Positions 45,782-54,256 of a stretch of DNA of 64,000 nt are shown here, one piece after another. Source of the stretch: an uncultured Bacteroidota bacterium (lineage in GTDB: Bacteria; Bacteroidota; Bacteroidia; Flavobacteriales; Flavobacteriaceae); contig CACMHY010000004.1 of assembly GCA_902613595.1 (NCBI GenBank), forward strand, positions 33,340-97,339, written 5' to 3'. The position numbers and the translations under genes are program-made. Each line of letters starts with the position of its first letter. Positions within the stretch are counted from its first letter, which is position 1. Under the pieces are notes generated by a model. The model searched no databases. It was given only the letters and a program-made list of their open reading frames with translations, and was not told the origin of the DNA.

Positions 45782-48107
45782 GATGCCCAAAAAAAATATA
45801 AATAAACAAAAAAACCATAATCGGAAATTCATTCGTCTTTTTTGGGGACTGTTTATTTTTGTTGTTGTTGGAGGATTAATATTATTTTATGGTGCAGCAT
45901 CGGGTCTTTATGGTCCAATGCCAGATCTACAAGAACTTGAGAACCCAAAAACTAATCTGGCTACACAAATAATTTCAGCTGACGGAGCTATTCTAGGAAA
46001 ATATTATTTTGATGATAACAGAACTCCTATTGATTTTGATGAAATTCCGACTCACATGGTTGATGCTTTAATTTCAACTGAAGATGAGCGTTTTTATGAG
46101 CATTCAGGAATAGATTGGCGTGGGACACTAAGAGCATTTGTGTATCTGGGTAAACGCGGTGGTGCTAGTACGATCACCCAACAATTGGCAAGACAAATTT
46201 TTGTTGGCACACGATCAAGAAATTTTTTTAAAACTATTCTTCAGAAAGCTCAGGAATGGGTCATAGCTGTTCAACTAGAAAGGCGATATACAAAGAAAGA
46301 GATTCTGGCTATGTATCTAAATAAGTATGATTTTGGATATCAGGCTGACGGAATTCGATCAGCTGCCAAAATTTTTTTTAACAAAACTCCACAGCAGTTG
46401 ACAATAGAAGAATCTGCGACTCTTGTAGGGATGTTAAAAAACTCATCACTTTATAATCCTATAAGACGACCAAATAGAGTGAGAGCAAGACGAGATATTG
46501 TTTTTCGCCAAATGCAGAGGAATAAATTTATAACATCTCAAGAACAAGACTCTTTGTCAAAATTACCGTTAATTATAAATTTTACTCCTGAGTCTCATAG
46601 GGAGGGGCTAGCAACATATTTCAGAGCATATTTAAAAGAATTTATGGACAGTTGGATTGAATCTAATCCAAAACCTGACGGCACTAAACACAACTTATAT
46701 AGAGATGGTCTTAGAATTTATACTACAATTGATTCAAAGATGCAACAAATTGGAGAGGATTCGGTCAAAGAGCATATGAAAAACCTGCAGCATGAATTCT
46801 TTTTACAAAATTCAGAAGAAGAAAATCCAACAGCTCCTTTTTTAGATTTAAGGGAGGGAGAAATTGATACTTTATTGGAGCGATCTATTTATAGAACTGA
46901 GAGGTGGAGAAAAATGAAAAATGCAGGAATTTCAGAAGAAGTTATTGTTTCTTCATTTGATAAGGAGGTTCCAATGAAAGTATTTAGTTGGAAGGGAGAA
47001 ATCGATACCATCATGTCTCCTATGGATTCTATAAGATATTATAAGCATTTTTTACGTGCATCATTAATGTCCATGGAGCCTCAAACTGGCCACGTAAAGA
47101 CCTGGGTTGGAGGATTTAATTATAAGCATTTTCAATACGACCAAGTTAAGCAGGGGAGAAGACAGATAGGATCAACTTTTAAGCCTTTTTTATATGCAAC
47201 AGCTATAGATCAGCTAAAATTATCTCCATGTGATTCGTTACCTGATGCATTGTACTGTATTGAACCAAGAAAACACGGAAACACTTCAGCATGGTGTCCT
47301 AAAAACTCGGGGGATAGATATGGTCAAACCCGAACCTTAAAAAATGCTTTGGCTAATTCAGTTAACACAATAAGTGCTAGAATTATGGATTTGGTTGGTC
47401 CTCGACCAGTTATAAACTTAGCAAGAAAAATGGGAATTTCATCTTATTTACCACCAGTTCCATCAATTGCCCTAGGCACACCTGATATAAGCTTATTTGA
47501 AATGGTTGGAGCCTACAGCACATTTGCAAATCAAGGTATTTATGTAAAACCAATTATGATTACTAGAATTGAGGATAAAAATGGGCGTGCTTTATATGAG
47601 GTTGTTCCTGAGACTAAGGATGTTTTAAGTGAAGAGGCTGCCTATGTAACTCTTAATTTGATGCAAGGAGTTACAACTGCTGGATCTGGTGCAAGATTAA
47701 GACACGCTGGTCTTGAAAAGACTAATTATGTCTATGAAAAAATTGTAACGGGATACCCATATATTTTCGAAAACCCTATAGCGGGTAAAACAGGGACTAC
47801 TCAAAACCAAAGTGATGGATGGTTTATGGGGATGGTGCCAAATTTAGCTACTGGTGTTTGGGTAGGAGGAGAGGATAGATCAGTTCATTTTAAAAAAATT
47901 GCTTTTGGGCAGGGTGCAACAATGGCTCTTCCAATTTGGGCAAACTATATGCGATCTCTTTACGAAAACCCAGATTTTGGAATTTCTAAAGATGAATTTC
48001 TAGTACCAGAACAAGTCTCCATCCCTGTTGAATGTGAAAAAATATCAGTAAACAATTTAAATTATAATGTAAGTCCAAAAGAGGATTTGGATGCTTTGGG
48101 TTTTTAA
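45774..48107 (+). CDS. Penicillin-binding protein 1A-type transglycosylase/transpeptidase
   Basis: This bifunctional PBP of about 777 residues has a basic cytoplasmic start, one membrane helix (about residues 20-43) and a GT51 domain with EDERFYEHSGIDWRGT and GGASTITQQLARQIFVG. The transpeptidase domain has the SxxK serine in GSTFKPF, SVN and the KTG motif in GKTGTTQNQSDGWFMG. It polymerises and cross-links peptidoglycan. I chose the ATG at 45774, which overlaps gldH by 8 bases; 45783 is an alternative. It is convergent with queD, overlapping by 4 bases. Confidence 0.95.
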   Translation: MSKMPKKNINKQKNHNRKFIRLFWGLFIFVVVGGLILFYGAASGLYGPMPDLQELENPKTNLATQIISADGAILGKYYFDDNRTPIDFDEIPTHMVDALISTEDERFYEHSGIDWRGTLRAFVYLGKRGGASTITQQLARQIFVGTRSRNFFKTILQKAQEWVIAVQLERRYTKKEILAMYLNKYDFGYQADGIRSAAKIFFNKTPQQLTIEESATLVGMLKNSSLYNPIRRPNRVRARRDIVFRQMQRNKFITSQEQDSLSKLPLIINFTPESHREGLATYFRAYLKEFMDSWIESNPKPDGTKHNLYRDGLRIYTTIDSKMQQIGEDSVKEHMKNLQHEFFLQNSEEENPTAPFLDLREGEIDTLLERSIYRTERWRKMKNAGISEEVIVSSFDKEVPMKVFSWKGEIDTIMSPMDSIRYYKHFLRASLMSMEPQTGHVKTWVGGFNYKHFQYDQVKQGRRQIGSTFKPFLYATAIDQLKLSPCDSLPDALYCIEPRKHGNTSAWCPKNSGDRYGQTRTLKNALANSVNTISARIMDLVGPRPVINLARKMGISSYLPPVPSIALGTPDISLFEMVGAYSTFANQGIYVKPIMITRIEDKNGRALYEVVPETKDVLSEEAAYVTLNLMQGVTTAGSGARLRHAGLEKTNYVYEKIVTGYPYIFENPIAGKTGTTQNQSDGWFMGMVPNLATGVWVGGEDRSVHFKKIAFGQGATMALPIWANYMRSLYENPDFGISKDEFLVPEQVSIPVECEKISVNNLNYNVSPKEDLDALGF

Positions 48108-48559
48108 GGCTCGAAATCAGATGAATTCCACTCAGCATAGCATGTTCCCGTTTCTCTCAAAATCAAACTATGTAACTTAACCTCCTTTGGTAAATTAGAT
48201 TTAATCCTTTCTGCAAAATCTAAAATCATCATCTCACTTGTTGGCTGATACTTTACTTTAACTATTTTATGCCCTTCATCTTCCATAAAATTGACAAGTT
48301 TTTTATTGGATTTTATATTTAGGACTGTAGCGTGATCAAAGGGGTCAACAATAATATTATTAATAATTTTTTTAAGATCGCTAAAGTCCATAACCATTCC
48401 GTATTTAGGGTTATTAAGGTCTAGTATAGGCTTTCCAATAATGGTAACAGATAGTTTATAACTATGGCCATGGACATTTTTACATAGACCATCGTGGCCT
48501 GAAAGAGCGTGGCTTGTTTCAAATTTAAATTCTTTGGTAATTCTTATAATATTATCCAT
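48104..48559 (-). CDS. queD: 6-carboxy-5,6,7,8-tetrahydropterin synthase
   Basis: This 151-residue T-fold enzyme has the zinc-binding HALSG and NVHGHSY, the VMDFSDLKKII block and FDHATVLN. It is in the queuosine pathway and converts dihydroneopterin triphosphate. It could be a PTPS-I type homologue, but the motif spacing fits QueD. It follows the enoyl-CoA hydratase gene by 3 bases, in the same direction. Confidence 0.92.
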   Translation of the reverse strand: MDNIIRITKEFKFETSHALSGHDGLCKNVHGHSYKLSVTIIGKPILDLNNPKYGMVMDFSDLKKIINNIIVDPFDHATVLNIKSNKKLVNFMEDEGHKIVKVKYQPTSEMMILDFAERIKSNLPKEVKLHSLILRETGTCYAEWNSSDFEP

Positions 48560-48562
48560 AGA

Positions 48563-49309
48563 TTAAAATTTTTCAAGAATAGTTTGAGCAGTATTTGTAA
48601 AAAGTAATTTAGCTGTAATTTCTGCATTTGATTTAAGAATGTCCTTCCAATCTTCTGTGTTTTTCCAATGTAATTTTCTAAGTTTTTCCATAGCATCACT
48701 AGAATAATTTCCAAATTTTTTAGCAAGTTCTCTAGCTGATTTTTCTAATTCTTCATGAGAACTTACGACAGAATTATATAAGCCTTTTTTTCTTGCCCAT
48801 TTTGCTGTTTTCCAGTTTTCTGCTTCTAAAGAAAGTTGTGCAAAAGCAGCCGAGCCAATTTTTCTAGTTATAGCAGGTTCAATTACAAAGGGACCTAAAC
48901 CAATTGATAATTCTGAAAGTTTAATTTCTGCTGTCTCGTGAGCTATAGTATAATCACAGGCTGCAACTATTCCTATACCTCCCCCTACGACTTTACCTTG
49001 GATTTGTATTATTACAAATTTTTTTAAAATTCTAATTGCATTGATAAGGTTTGCAAATCCCATAAAGAATTCTCTTGCTTCGCTAAAGCTTTTTAAAGTT
49101 TTTAATTCAGTAAAAGATGCACCGCCACTGAAGGCTTTCAAACCAGCACTTTTTAAAAGAATTACCTTCACTTGTTTTTTTGAATCTAATGAGGTTAGAT
49201 TTTGACAAAGTCCATTTAACATATTAGATGTTAATGAGTTTCCAGATAGATTTCCAAATTCTATTATTCCGCAATTACCTTCTATATGATGTTTTACAAA
49301 CGGTTCCAT
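48563..49309 (-). CDS. Enoyl-CoA hydratase/isomerase family protein
   Basis: This 248-residue crotonase-fold protein has the oxyanion-hole sequence FSGGASFTEL and the second VVGGGIGIVAACDYTIA block. In this position a typical hydratase would place catalytic Glu residues; here the second block reads LSIGLGPFVIEPAIT, so the exact activity (hydratase, isomerase or methylglutaconyl-CoA-type) is open. It is first of a two-gene unit with queD and has a TACTTTTG box upstream. Confidence 0.87.
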   Translation of the reverse strand: MEPFVKHHIEGNCGIIEFGNLSGNSLTSNMLNGLCQNLTSLDSKKQVKVILLKSAGLKAFSGGASFTELKTLKSFSEAREFFMGFANLINAIRILKKFVIIQIQGKVVGGGIGIVAACDYTIAHETAEIKLSELSIGLGPFVIEPAITRKIGSAAFAQLSLEAENWKTAKWARKKGLYNSVVSSHEELEKSARELAKKFGNYSSDAMEKLRKLHWKNTEDWKDILKSNAEITAKLLFTNTAQTILEKF

Positions 49310-49316
49310 ATGGAAA

Positions 49317-49324
49317 CAAAAGTA
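49317..49324 (-). promoter_or_regulatory. -7 box of the enoyl-CoA hydratase gene
   Basis: The reverse strand reads TACTTTTG, with 7 bases between its end and the ATG. Confidence 0.55.
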
Positions 49325-49460
49325 ATGAATCTCTAAGGGTTTAAAAATTTTTTGATTTGTTCAATTTAAACAGTATTTACTTTATAAATATTTGTAATTG
49401 ATAAAATATTATATAATTATCAATAACTTGATTCCGGGTGTAAAATATTGAAATAAGATT

Positions 49461-50369
49461 TTGTTTCTGCGTAATTTTTTGGTGCTATTTTCTGTTTTGG
49501 GATTTATAACTTTAGGTCATGCTCAAAAATATATTGGCTTGAATGTAGATAATGATCTTTATTTTAAAACTGATCGTTATTACAGTAGTGGTATTTTCTT
49601 AGAATATGGTAAATTGATAAGCAGACTATCTGACACACTTTCTAAAAACAATTATATTTCCAAGCATTGGACACTTGGGCAAGAAATAAATACGCCCTCG
49701 AAGGGTTCAACATTCGATATTTCTAAGATGGATTACCCCTATAATGGGTGGTTATATTTAGAGTATCGACAAGAATATTTTCAGGATCCTAATTTTGGAT
49801 ATGGCCTGGGAGTGCAAATTGGCACAACTGGAGCTAATGAATCGCTAGCTAAATTTTTTCAAAATACATATCATGTCAACATATTAAATTTGGAGCCATT
49901 GACATGGGCTGTTTCAATACCGCAGGCTTTTCATCTTAATATAAATGGATCATTTTTCTGGGGAAGATTTTTAACTAGAAAATTAAAATGGGTAAATCAT
50001 AATAGAATTCAAATAGGATCTTTTCGAAATACATTAAAATCGCGTTTTGGCATTCAATTAGGATCAATACTAGGGCTGCCTTTTTTTGGAAATAGACTAG
50101 AGGTATTGCAAAATGGATTTTCTTTTTTCTTAGGTACAGAACTCGAGCTAAGCTTACACGATTATTCATTAACGGGTAGTTGGTTAAAAGACAATAACCC
50201 TTTCAGTTTAATTCCAAATAGATTTCGTAATAAATACCAAGCTGGATTTATTTACCAAAGGTTGCCTTTAAAAGCAAATATTATGTTAAATAGAAGTTCT
50301 AATTATATTGAAAATCAAAATTATGATTCTCATTTTTACTTAAAAATTTCATTACACTTTATTATTTAA
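49461..50369 (+). CDS. LpxR-like outer-membrane lipid A deacylase family protein
   Basis: This 302-residue protein reads from a TTG at 49461 and has a signal peptide ending GHAQ. The N-terminal mature sequence YIGLNVDNDLYFKTDRYYSS GIF is the LpxR (DUF2219) signature with the conserved Asn-Asp and Thr-Asp-Tyr residues. The rest alternates as a beta-barrel and ends in Phe-Ile-Ile. Known members remove the 3'-acyloxyacyl group of lipid A. There is no ATG in frame near the start, and a stop lies just upstream. Confidence 0.83.
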   Translation: MFLRNFLVLFSVLGFITLGHAQKYIGLNVDNDLYFKTDRYYSSGIFLEYGKLISRLSDTLSKNNYISKHWTLGQEINTPSKGSTFDISKMDYPYNGWLYLEYRQEYFQDPNFGYGLGVQIGTTGANESLAKFFQNTYHVNILNLEPLTWAVSIPQAFHLNINGSFFWGRFLTRKLKWVNHNRIQIGSFRNTLKSRFGIQLGSILGLPFFGNRLEVLQNGFSFFLGTELELSLHDYSLTGSWLKDNNPFSLIPNRFRNKYQAGFIYQRLPLKANIMLNRSSNYIENQNYDSHFYLKISLHFII

Positions 50370-50417
50370 AAATAAATCTCTACAGCAAGAAAGTATTAAT
50401 AATCTTGGATAATTCTA

Positions 50418-51089
50418 TTACCTTTTTATTCTGGACGACCATATTTTATAGGCCAGGCCTAATTGAAACCCATTATTATTGTTACTTTTTTCATCTAGAG
50501 GCGAATTATATCTTGTTGCCCACCTGTAATTAATATAACTATAGAAATTTTTTAAAAAGTAAAAACCAATTTGAGTAAACCCGCCGAAACTATTTTCAAA
50601 ATCTAATTTTTCATATTCCTTTTTCACTACTACATCATTTTCAGTAACCTGATTTTCACCTTTGTTAAAAAGGTTATGAATAGCACCAAATGAAATACTT
50701 ACTTTTTTTGTTGGATTTAATCTAACTCCAATTGGTAAAACAAAGTAATTAAGACGGTCATTAACAAATGAATTTTGATAATCATACTTATATGAAATGG
50801 TTGTATTTCCAAAGCCAATCAAAAACCCAAAAGTCTTTGAAATATTAAATTGCATTTCTGTTAAACCGCCCAATGAGAGTATAGGACTAGTTCTTTCGAG
50901 ATCTGTATTTAAATAATTTAGTCTACCACTTACAAAAATAGACCACCTAGAATAAACATCATCTAAAGCAGGACCTTTATTGTATTGTTGAATTAATAAA
51001 TTTTCACCCTGTGCAAATGTTAAGAATGAAGTAAGGACATAAAAAATAATCGATTTTTTTAATGAAAGGTAGCGAACTACAACATGCAT
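50418..51089 (-). CDS. Outer-membrane beta-barrel protein, unknown
   Basis: This 223-residue protein has a signal peptide (ending LTFAQG) and alternating aromatic and polar strands through to LGLAYKIW, typical of a small outer-membrane barrel. PIGVRLNPTKKVSISFGAIH and the late YINYRWATRY are strand-like. I do not recognise a named family. It is convergent with the LpxR-like gene 48 bases away, and the two may be functionally unrelated. Confidence 0.65.
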   Translation of the reverse strand: MHVVVRYLSLKKSIIFYVLTSFLTFAQGENLLIQQYNKGPALDDVYSRWSIFVSGRLNYLNTDLERTSPILSLGGLTEMQFNISKTFGFLIGFGNTTISYKYDYQNSFVNDRLNYFVLPIGVRLNPTKKVSISFGAIHNLFNKGENQVTENDVVVKKEYEKLDFENSFGGFTQIGFYFLKNFYSYINYRWATRYNSPLDEKSNNNNGFQLGLAYKIWSSRIKR

Positions 51090-51235
51090 AATTTAATGTA
51101 ACAGAGTTCTTAAAAGTAAATAAAAAAACCTGCTAGAATTAATTCAGGAGCATAAAAAAACCAAATTGGCTAATTAAAATTTACCAGAGTGAAACTAGTA
51201 ACAAAAATCTAATTTAATAGTTGTGATTTAAATTT

Positions 51236-51469
51236 TTAAGAAAGTAAGGTGGACTTAGCAAATAAATACCCTATTAAAATTCCTAAAATTAAAATTATTA
51301 TATTTTCGAAAGTGAAAAGGAATTTAAATCTCTTTTCCCAAGCATCTGGGATTTGGTTGTTATTCTCATCCTTGGCAAATCCTGTTTTCACTGATTTTTT
51401 TGAACTCCATAAGAAAAATAAAAATAAAAGAGATATACCCGTTACAATAAAGAAAAGATAATTGGTCAT
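51236..51469 (-). CDS. Small two-helix membrane protein with a calcium-like DxNxN loop
   Basis: This 77-residue protein has two membrane helices (residues 3-20 and about 56-72) joined by a loop with DENNNQIPDAWE. That loop looks like the calcium-binding repeat seen in thrombospondin type 3 and dockerin-like segments. I do not recognise the family. It carries the TTTGTATATT promoter shared by the downstream cluster, which supports a real gene. Confidence 0.6.
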   Translation of the reverse strand: MTNYLFFIVTGISLLFLFFLWSSKKSVKTGFAKDENNNQIPDAWEKRFKFLFTFENIIILILGILIGYLFAKSTLLS

Positions 51470-51496
51470 CTAAATAAAATTTTGGTTTGAAATTTA

Positions 51497-51506
51497 AATA
51501 TACAAA
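51497..51506 (-). promoter_or_regulatory. Cluster-type promoter box TTTGTATATT
   Basis: The reverse strand holds TTTGTATATT about 28 bases upstream of the 51469 ATG, followed by TAAATTTC. It is the same box found in front of the 52-64 kb paralogues. Confidence 0.55.
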
Positions 51507-51539
51507 TTAGTGATATAAATAAAAGATTTGAAATAATGG

Positions 51540-51917
51540 TTTCAAAATCTAAAAGTAGTATCATGTCAAGATTGCAAATTAGGAGAAATTATTCTTCCAG
51601 AATCGAACTCCTTGTACGCACTTTTGTTAAATCGAAATGAATTAACGAAATTGGATTTAAGCAGAAATCCGAATTTAAGAATATTGAGGGCAGAATCAAA
51701 TCTGCTGAATTGTATAAGTGTTGATTCGGATCGTATAAATAACATACCTCCAGGTTGCGCTGAAGCTAATATCCCTTTAAACTTTGATGATAATCCCAAT
51801 CTTTCATGTGATAATCCATGGAATGTGGTTGATTTTCCATTTAATGAGGACGCTGCAAATTATCCTGATTCTTGGATGTATGATTCCTCTGTGATAATCT
51901 CACGAAGTTGCAATTGA
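51540..51917 (+). pseudogene. Leucine-rich-repeat protein remnant
   Basis: The open frame from 51540, just after a stop at 51534-51536, encodes repeats of the type LTKLDLSRNPNLRILRAESN with the C-terminal landmark NCISVD, like the last repeats of secreted Bacteroidota LRR proteins. There is no signal peptide and no convincing start codon; the first possible start in frame is a TTG at 51612. I read it as the 3' remnant of a larger gene, not a complete one. Confidence 0.6.
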
Positions 51918-51943
51918 CTTTAAATATTAACTTAAGAGCGTTA

Positions 51944-51980
51944 TTTGTATATTTAAGTTTAAACAATAAACCAAATAATT
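51944..51980 (+). promoter_or_regulatory. Cluster promoter and leader for the 51981 gene
   Basis: TTTGTATATT at 51944-51953, then a short AT-rich leader ending AAATAATT at the ATG. Confidence 0.6.
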
Positions 51981-52745
51981 ATGAAAAAATACTTTTTACT
52001 AACATTAATATTATTCTTTTCGATTTCTTTAAGCGGACAAGATAAAGTTGTCTTAAGACAGACATTTATTAAAGTTAAACCTGGTAATAATTATGCTGAA
52101 GACCTTAAAACTAAATTTGGCAAAATGGCTCAAAAAAGAATTGATGCCGGATACCAGCAAGGATGGCATCTTTGGGAAGTGGTAGCGAATCCTCAAGCTC
52201 CTTTCACTCATATGATTGTAGAACCAATGTTACTTAGTCAAATGGAGAAAGAAAGAAGTACTGAAGGATGGATTAAAATGCGAAATGAGGCAGTTCCTGG
52301 AATGACTGATTCCGATTGGACGGCATTTATGGACGGTGTGAGAGAAAAAAGGGAAATTGTTGCGGAAGCTTTTTTTATACCAGTAAAGGATATTAAAAGA
52401 GATGAAAACGTGAACTTGCCTGACGATATAGGTGTAGTAAACTGGATGAAAGTTAAAGAAGGCAAGTTTAAAACCTATGAAAAAATGGAAAAAGACCTGT
52501 ATATTAACGGTCTCAACAAAAAAGGATTAAGAACAGGTTGGTCTTTAGCCAAGAGAATCGATAAAGTTGGTGTCGATGTTTACTGGAATTACTTTACTGT
52601 TGACTGGTTTTCAAAATTTAGCGATGTAATAAAAACAAGAGCAAATACAGCCAGTTGGGACGCTAACAAAAGCTACCAAACTATGCTTAATATTCGAGAT
52701 TTAAGAGAAAGTATAATTATACGAAAGGTAACAATGCTTGAATAA
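51981..52745 (+). CDS. Secreted tandem alpha/beta-barrel-like protein, paralogue A
   Basis: This 254-residue protein has a signal peptide ending SLSGQ and is exported. The rest reads as two copies of one domain (about 27-100 and 150-215). The second copy has the clearest pattern: GVVNWMKVKEGKFKTYEKME, then LRTGWSLAKRI, then a strand ending WNYFTVDWF. The fold resembles dimeric alpha/beta barrels (ABM, NIPSNAP, EthD); this is inferred from pattern and not from a search. It is the most distant member of the group of six paralogues. The function is unknown. It is a single gene ending in a hairpin terminator. Confidence 0.7.
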   Translation: MKKYFLLTLILFFSISLSGQDKVVLRQTFIKVKPGNNYAEDLKTKFGKMAQKRIDAGYQQGWHLWEVVANPQAPFTHMIVEPMLLSQMEKERSTEGWIKMRNEAVPGMTDSDWTAFMDGVREKREIVAEAFFIPVKDIKRDENVNLPDDIGVVNWMKVKEGKFKTYEKMEKDLYINGLNKKGLRTGWSLAKRIDKVGVDVYWNYFTVDWFSKFSDVIKTRANTASWDANKSYQTMLNIRDLRESIIIRKVTMLE

Positions 52746-52752
52746 AAATTTT

Positions 52753-52779
52753 AAAACCTCCTTAATGGAGGTTTTTTTA
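52753..52779 (+). terminator. Terminator of the 51981 gene, fused to the next promoter
   Basis: AAAACCTCC, a 5-base loop, then GGAGG and seven T. The T tract runs straight into the -7 box TATATTTA (52778-52785) of the next gene. Confidence 0.8.
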
Positions 52780-52814
52780 TATTTAAGGAATTATTAATCA
52801 TAAATCATTCAAAA
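52778..52814 (+). promoter_or_regulatory. Promoter and leader of the 52815 gene
   Basis: TATATTTA at 52778-52785 overlaps the terminator T tract. The leader ATAAATCATTCAAAA matches the cluster leader. Confidence 0.55.
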
Positions 52815-53597
52815 ATGAAAAAACTATTCTTATTCTTATTAATCTTGCCTTTAACTCTTTCAGCTCAGTACGCTGTAGCAGATTTCATTGTTTTGAATAA
52901 AGGCATGGACTCTCAATATCATAAACTTGAAAAAGTTTGGGGAGCTTGGCACAAAAATTCTATAAAAAAAGGAGAAAAGAGCGGCTGGGCTGTATGGAAA
53001 AGAACCGCAACAGATAATGATAATGAAAATGCGTTTCATTATGTAGTTTTCAATCAGTTTAGTTCTAAAGAGCAAATGGATAATTATATCAATGGAGGAG
53101 GAAATTTTTCTATAAATAATGCGATTTCTGTTATGAAATCAAACCTTAAAGGTATGTCTACAGGATCTATTCGAAAAATTGTTCAATCAGAGCAAAAAAT
53201 AAAAAAGCAAGTACGTACTTATCACCTGCAACTTCTAGATGCAACTCCTTTTACAGGGGGGGATTTAAAAATTGGGGATAAAATGACTTTTGCGCCTATG
53301 ATTCAAAAATCCGACGATTATGAACAAGTTGAATCTTATATAGCTAAACCATACTTTCTTCAGCAAGTTATGAATGGAAAACACCGCTGGTGGGCGTTTA
53401 CAAAGGTTATAAACAGAAATGATCAGGCATATAAAGAAATTTCCCATATAGCTTGGAATATTTTTATCCCCGGTGCTGAATTTGATGATCGGCTTATTGA
53501 AAATGAATTTGTTCAAAAAGTCTTAAACGATAAAATAAGCAGCTCTAGAGAAATGCGAAATGCTCAGGAGCTCACCTTAGTTTATCAAAGTAACTAG
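52815..53597 (+). CDS. Secreted tandem alpha/beta-barrel-like protein, paralogue B
   Basis: This 260-residue protein has a signal peptide (ending LSAQ) and two related domains. Domain 1 has GMDSQYHKLEKVWGAWHKN, then SGWAVWKR and YVVFNQF. Domain 2 has MIQKSDDYEQVESYI, then RWWAFTKVI and a strand ending WNIF. It is closest to paralogue C at 55.3-56.1 kb, sharing TPFTGGDLKIG and QKSDDYEQ. The fold is suggested to be a dimeric alpha/beta barrel, and no catalytic motif is obvious. It is a single-gene unit with the shared leader and a hairpin terminator. Confidence 0.75.
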   Translation: MKKLFLFLLILPLTLSAQYAVADFIVLNKGMDSQYHKLEKVWGAWHKNSIKKGEKSGWAVWKRTATDNDNENAFHYVVFNQFSSKEQMDNYINGGGNFSINNAISVMKSNLKGMSTGSIRKIVQSEQKIKKQVRTYHLQLLDATPFTGGDLKIGDKMTFAPMIQKSDDYEQVESYIAKPYFLQQVMNGKHRWWAFTKVINRNDQAYKEISHIAWNIFIPGAEFDDRLIENEFVQKVLNDKISSSREMRNAQELTLVYQSN

Positions 53598-53605
53598 ACA
53601 TTATT

Positions 53606-53634
53606 ACAACCCTCCATTTTGGAGGGTTTTTTGT
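53606..53634 (+). terminator. Terminator of the 52815 gene
   Basis: CCCTCC (53610-53615), a 5-base loop, GGAGGG and six T. It runs straight into the box TAAGTTTA (53634-53641) of the next gene. Confidence 0.85.
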
Positions 53635-53666
53635 AAGTTTATGTTCATTAACTATAAATTAATTAG
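53634..53666 (+). promoter_or_regulatory. Promoter and leader of the 53667 gene
   Basis: TAAGTTTA lies directly after the terminator T tract. The leader AACTATAAATTAATTAG matches the cluster leader. Confidence 0.5.
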
Positions 53667-54176
53667 ATGAGATTATCAGTTACTATTTTATTTTTAATTT
53701 TTTCGTTTAAATCTTTTTCTCAAGAAAAAGAAAATAATGGTACTATTTATAAAAATGGGCCATATGTTGAGGCCGTGAGAAATCTTATGAATGTATATAA
53801 GACCAATAATATTAAGAAAATTAAAAAAGCTTACGAGAAAATATCTGTTGATAAACTTGTATTTAGAGATGCGCTAAATAATATGGATGAAAAAAGTCCC
53901 CTTGGTAAGAGTATGGATCTTGATCAGGAAATGGAAAATATGAGTGAAATTTTTAATACTCACGAAATAATAAGTATTAAAGAGCTTGGTTATCCTGACC
54001 ATTTCGATTACAAAGAAGCGAACGATTTAGTCATCTCATGGTGGCAATTCACATGGCGAAATAAATTATCTGGAAATCAAGGACCAATTCATTTAATGAT
54101 AGGTCATTTTTTTGATGATAATAATAAAATGATTGGAGAAACCTATTATTTTAATCCTAATACTCTGCCAAAATGA
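53667..54176 (+). CDS. Secreted NTF2/SnoaL-like protein, paralogue 1
   Basis: This 169-residue protein has a signal peptide ending SFSQ. It has a helix with repeated Lys (NNIKKIKKAYEKIS) and a C-terminal strand set (DLVISWWQFTWRN, then IHLMIGHFFDDNNKMIGETY) in the order of SnoaL/NTF2-like domains. No catalytic residues can be assigned. It is the most distant of the five such proteins in this cluster, so the family call is moderate. Confidence 0.6.
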   Translation: MRLSVTILFLIFSFKSFSQEKENNGTIYKNGPYVEAVRNLMNVYKTNNIKKIKKAYEKISVDKLVFRDALNNMDEKSPLGKSMDLDQEMENMSEIFNTHEIISIKELGYPDHFDYKEANDLVISWWQFTWRNKLSGNQGPIHLMIGHFFDDNNKMIGETYYFNPNTLPK

Positions 54177-54256
54177 TGAAATAATACCTTAGAAGCCTAA
54201 AATCATTTATTAAAAAAATTTAGATCTTGTTTTAAATTATCTCCAAAACTTTTCTA

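Noticed and set aside
51566..51799. Open frame of 77 codons on the minus strand
   Set aside because: It is antisense to the LRR remnant, whose repeat pattern is the real signal.
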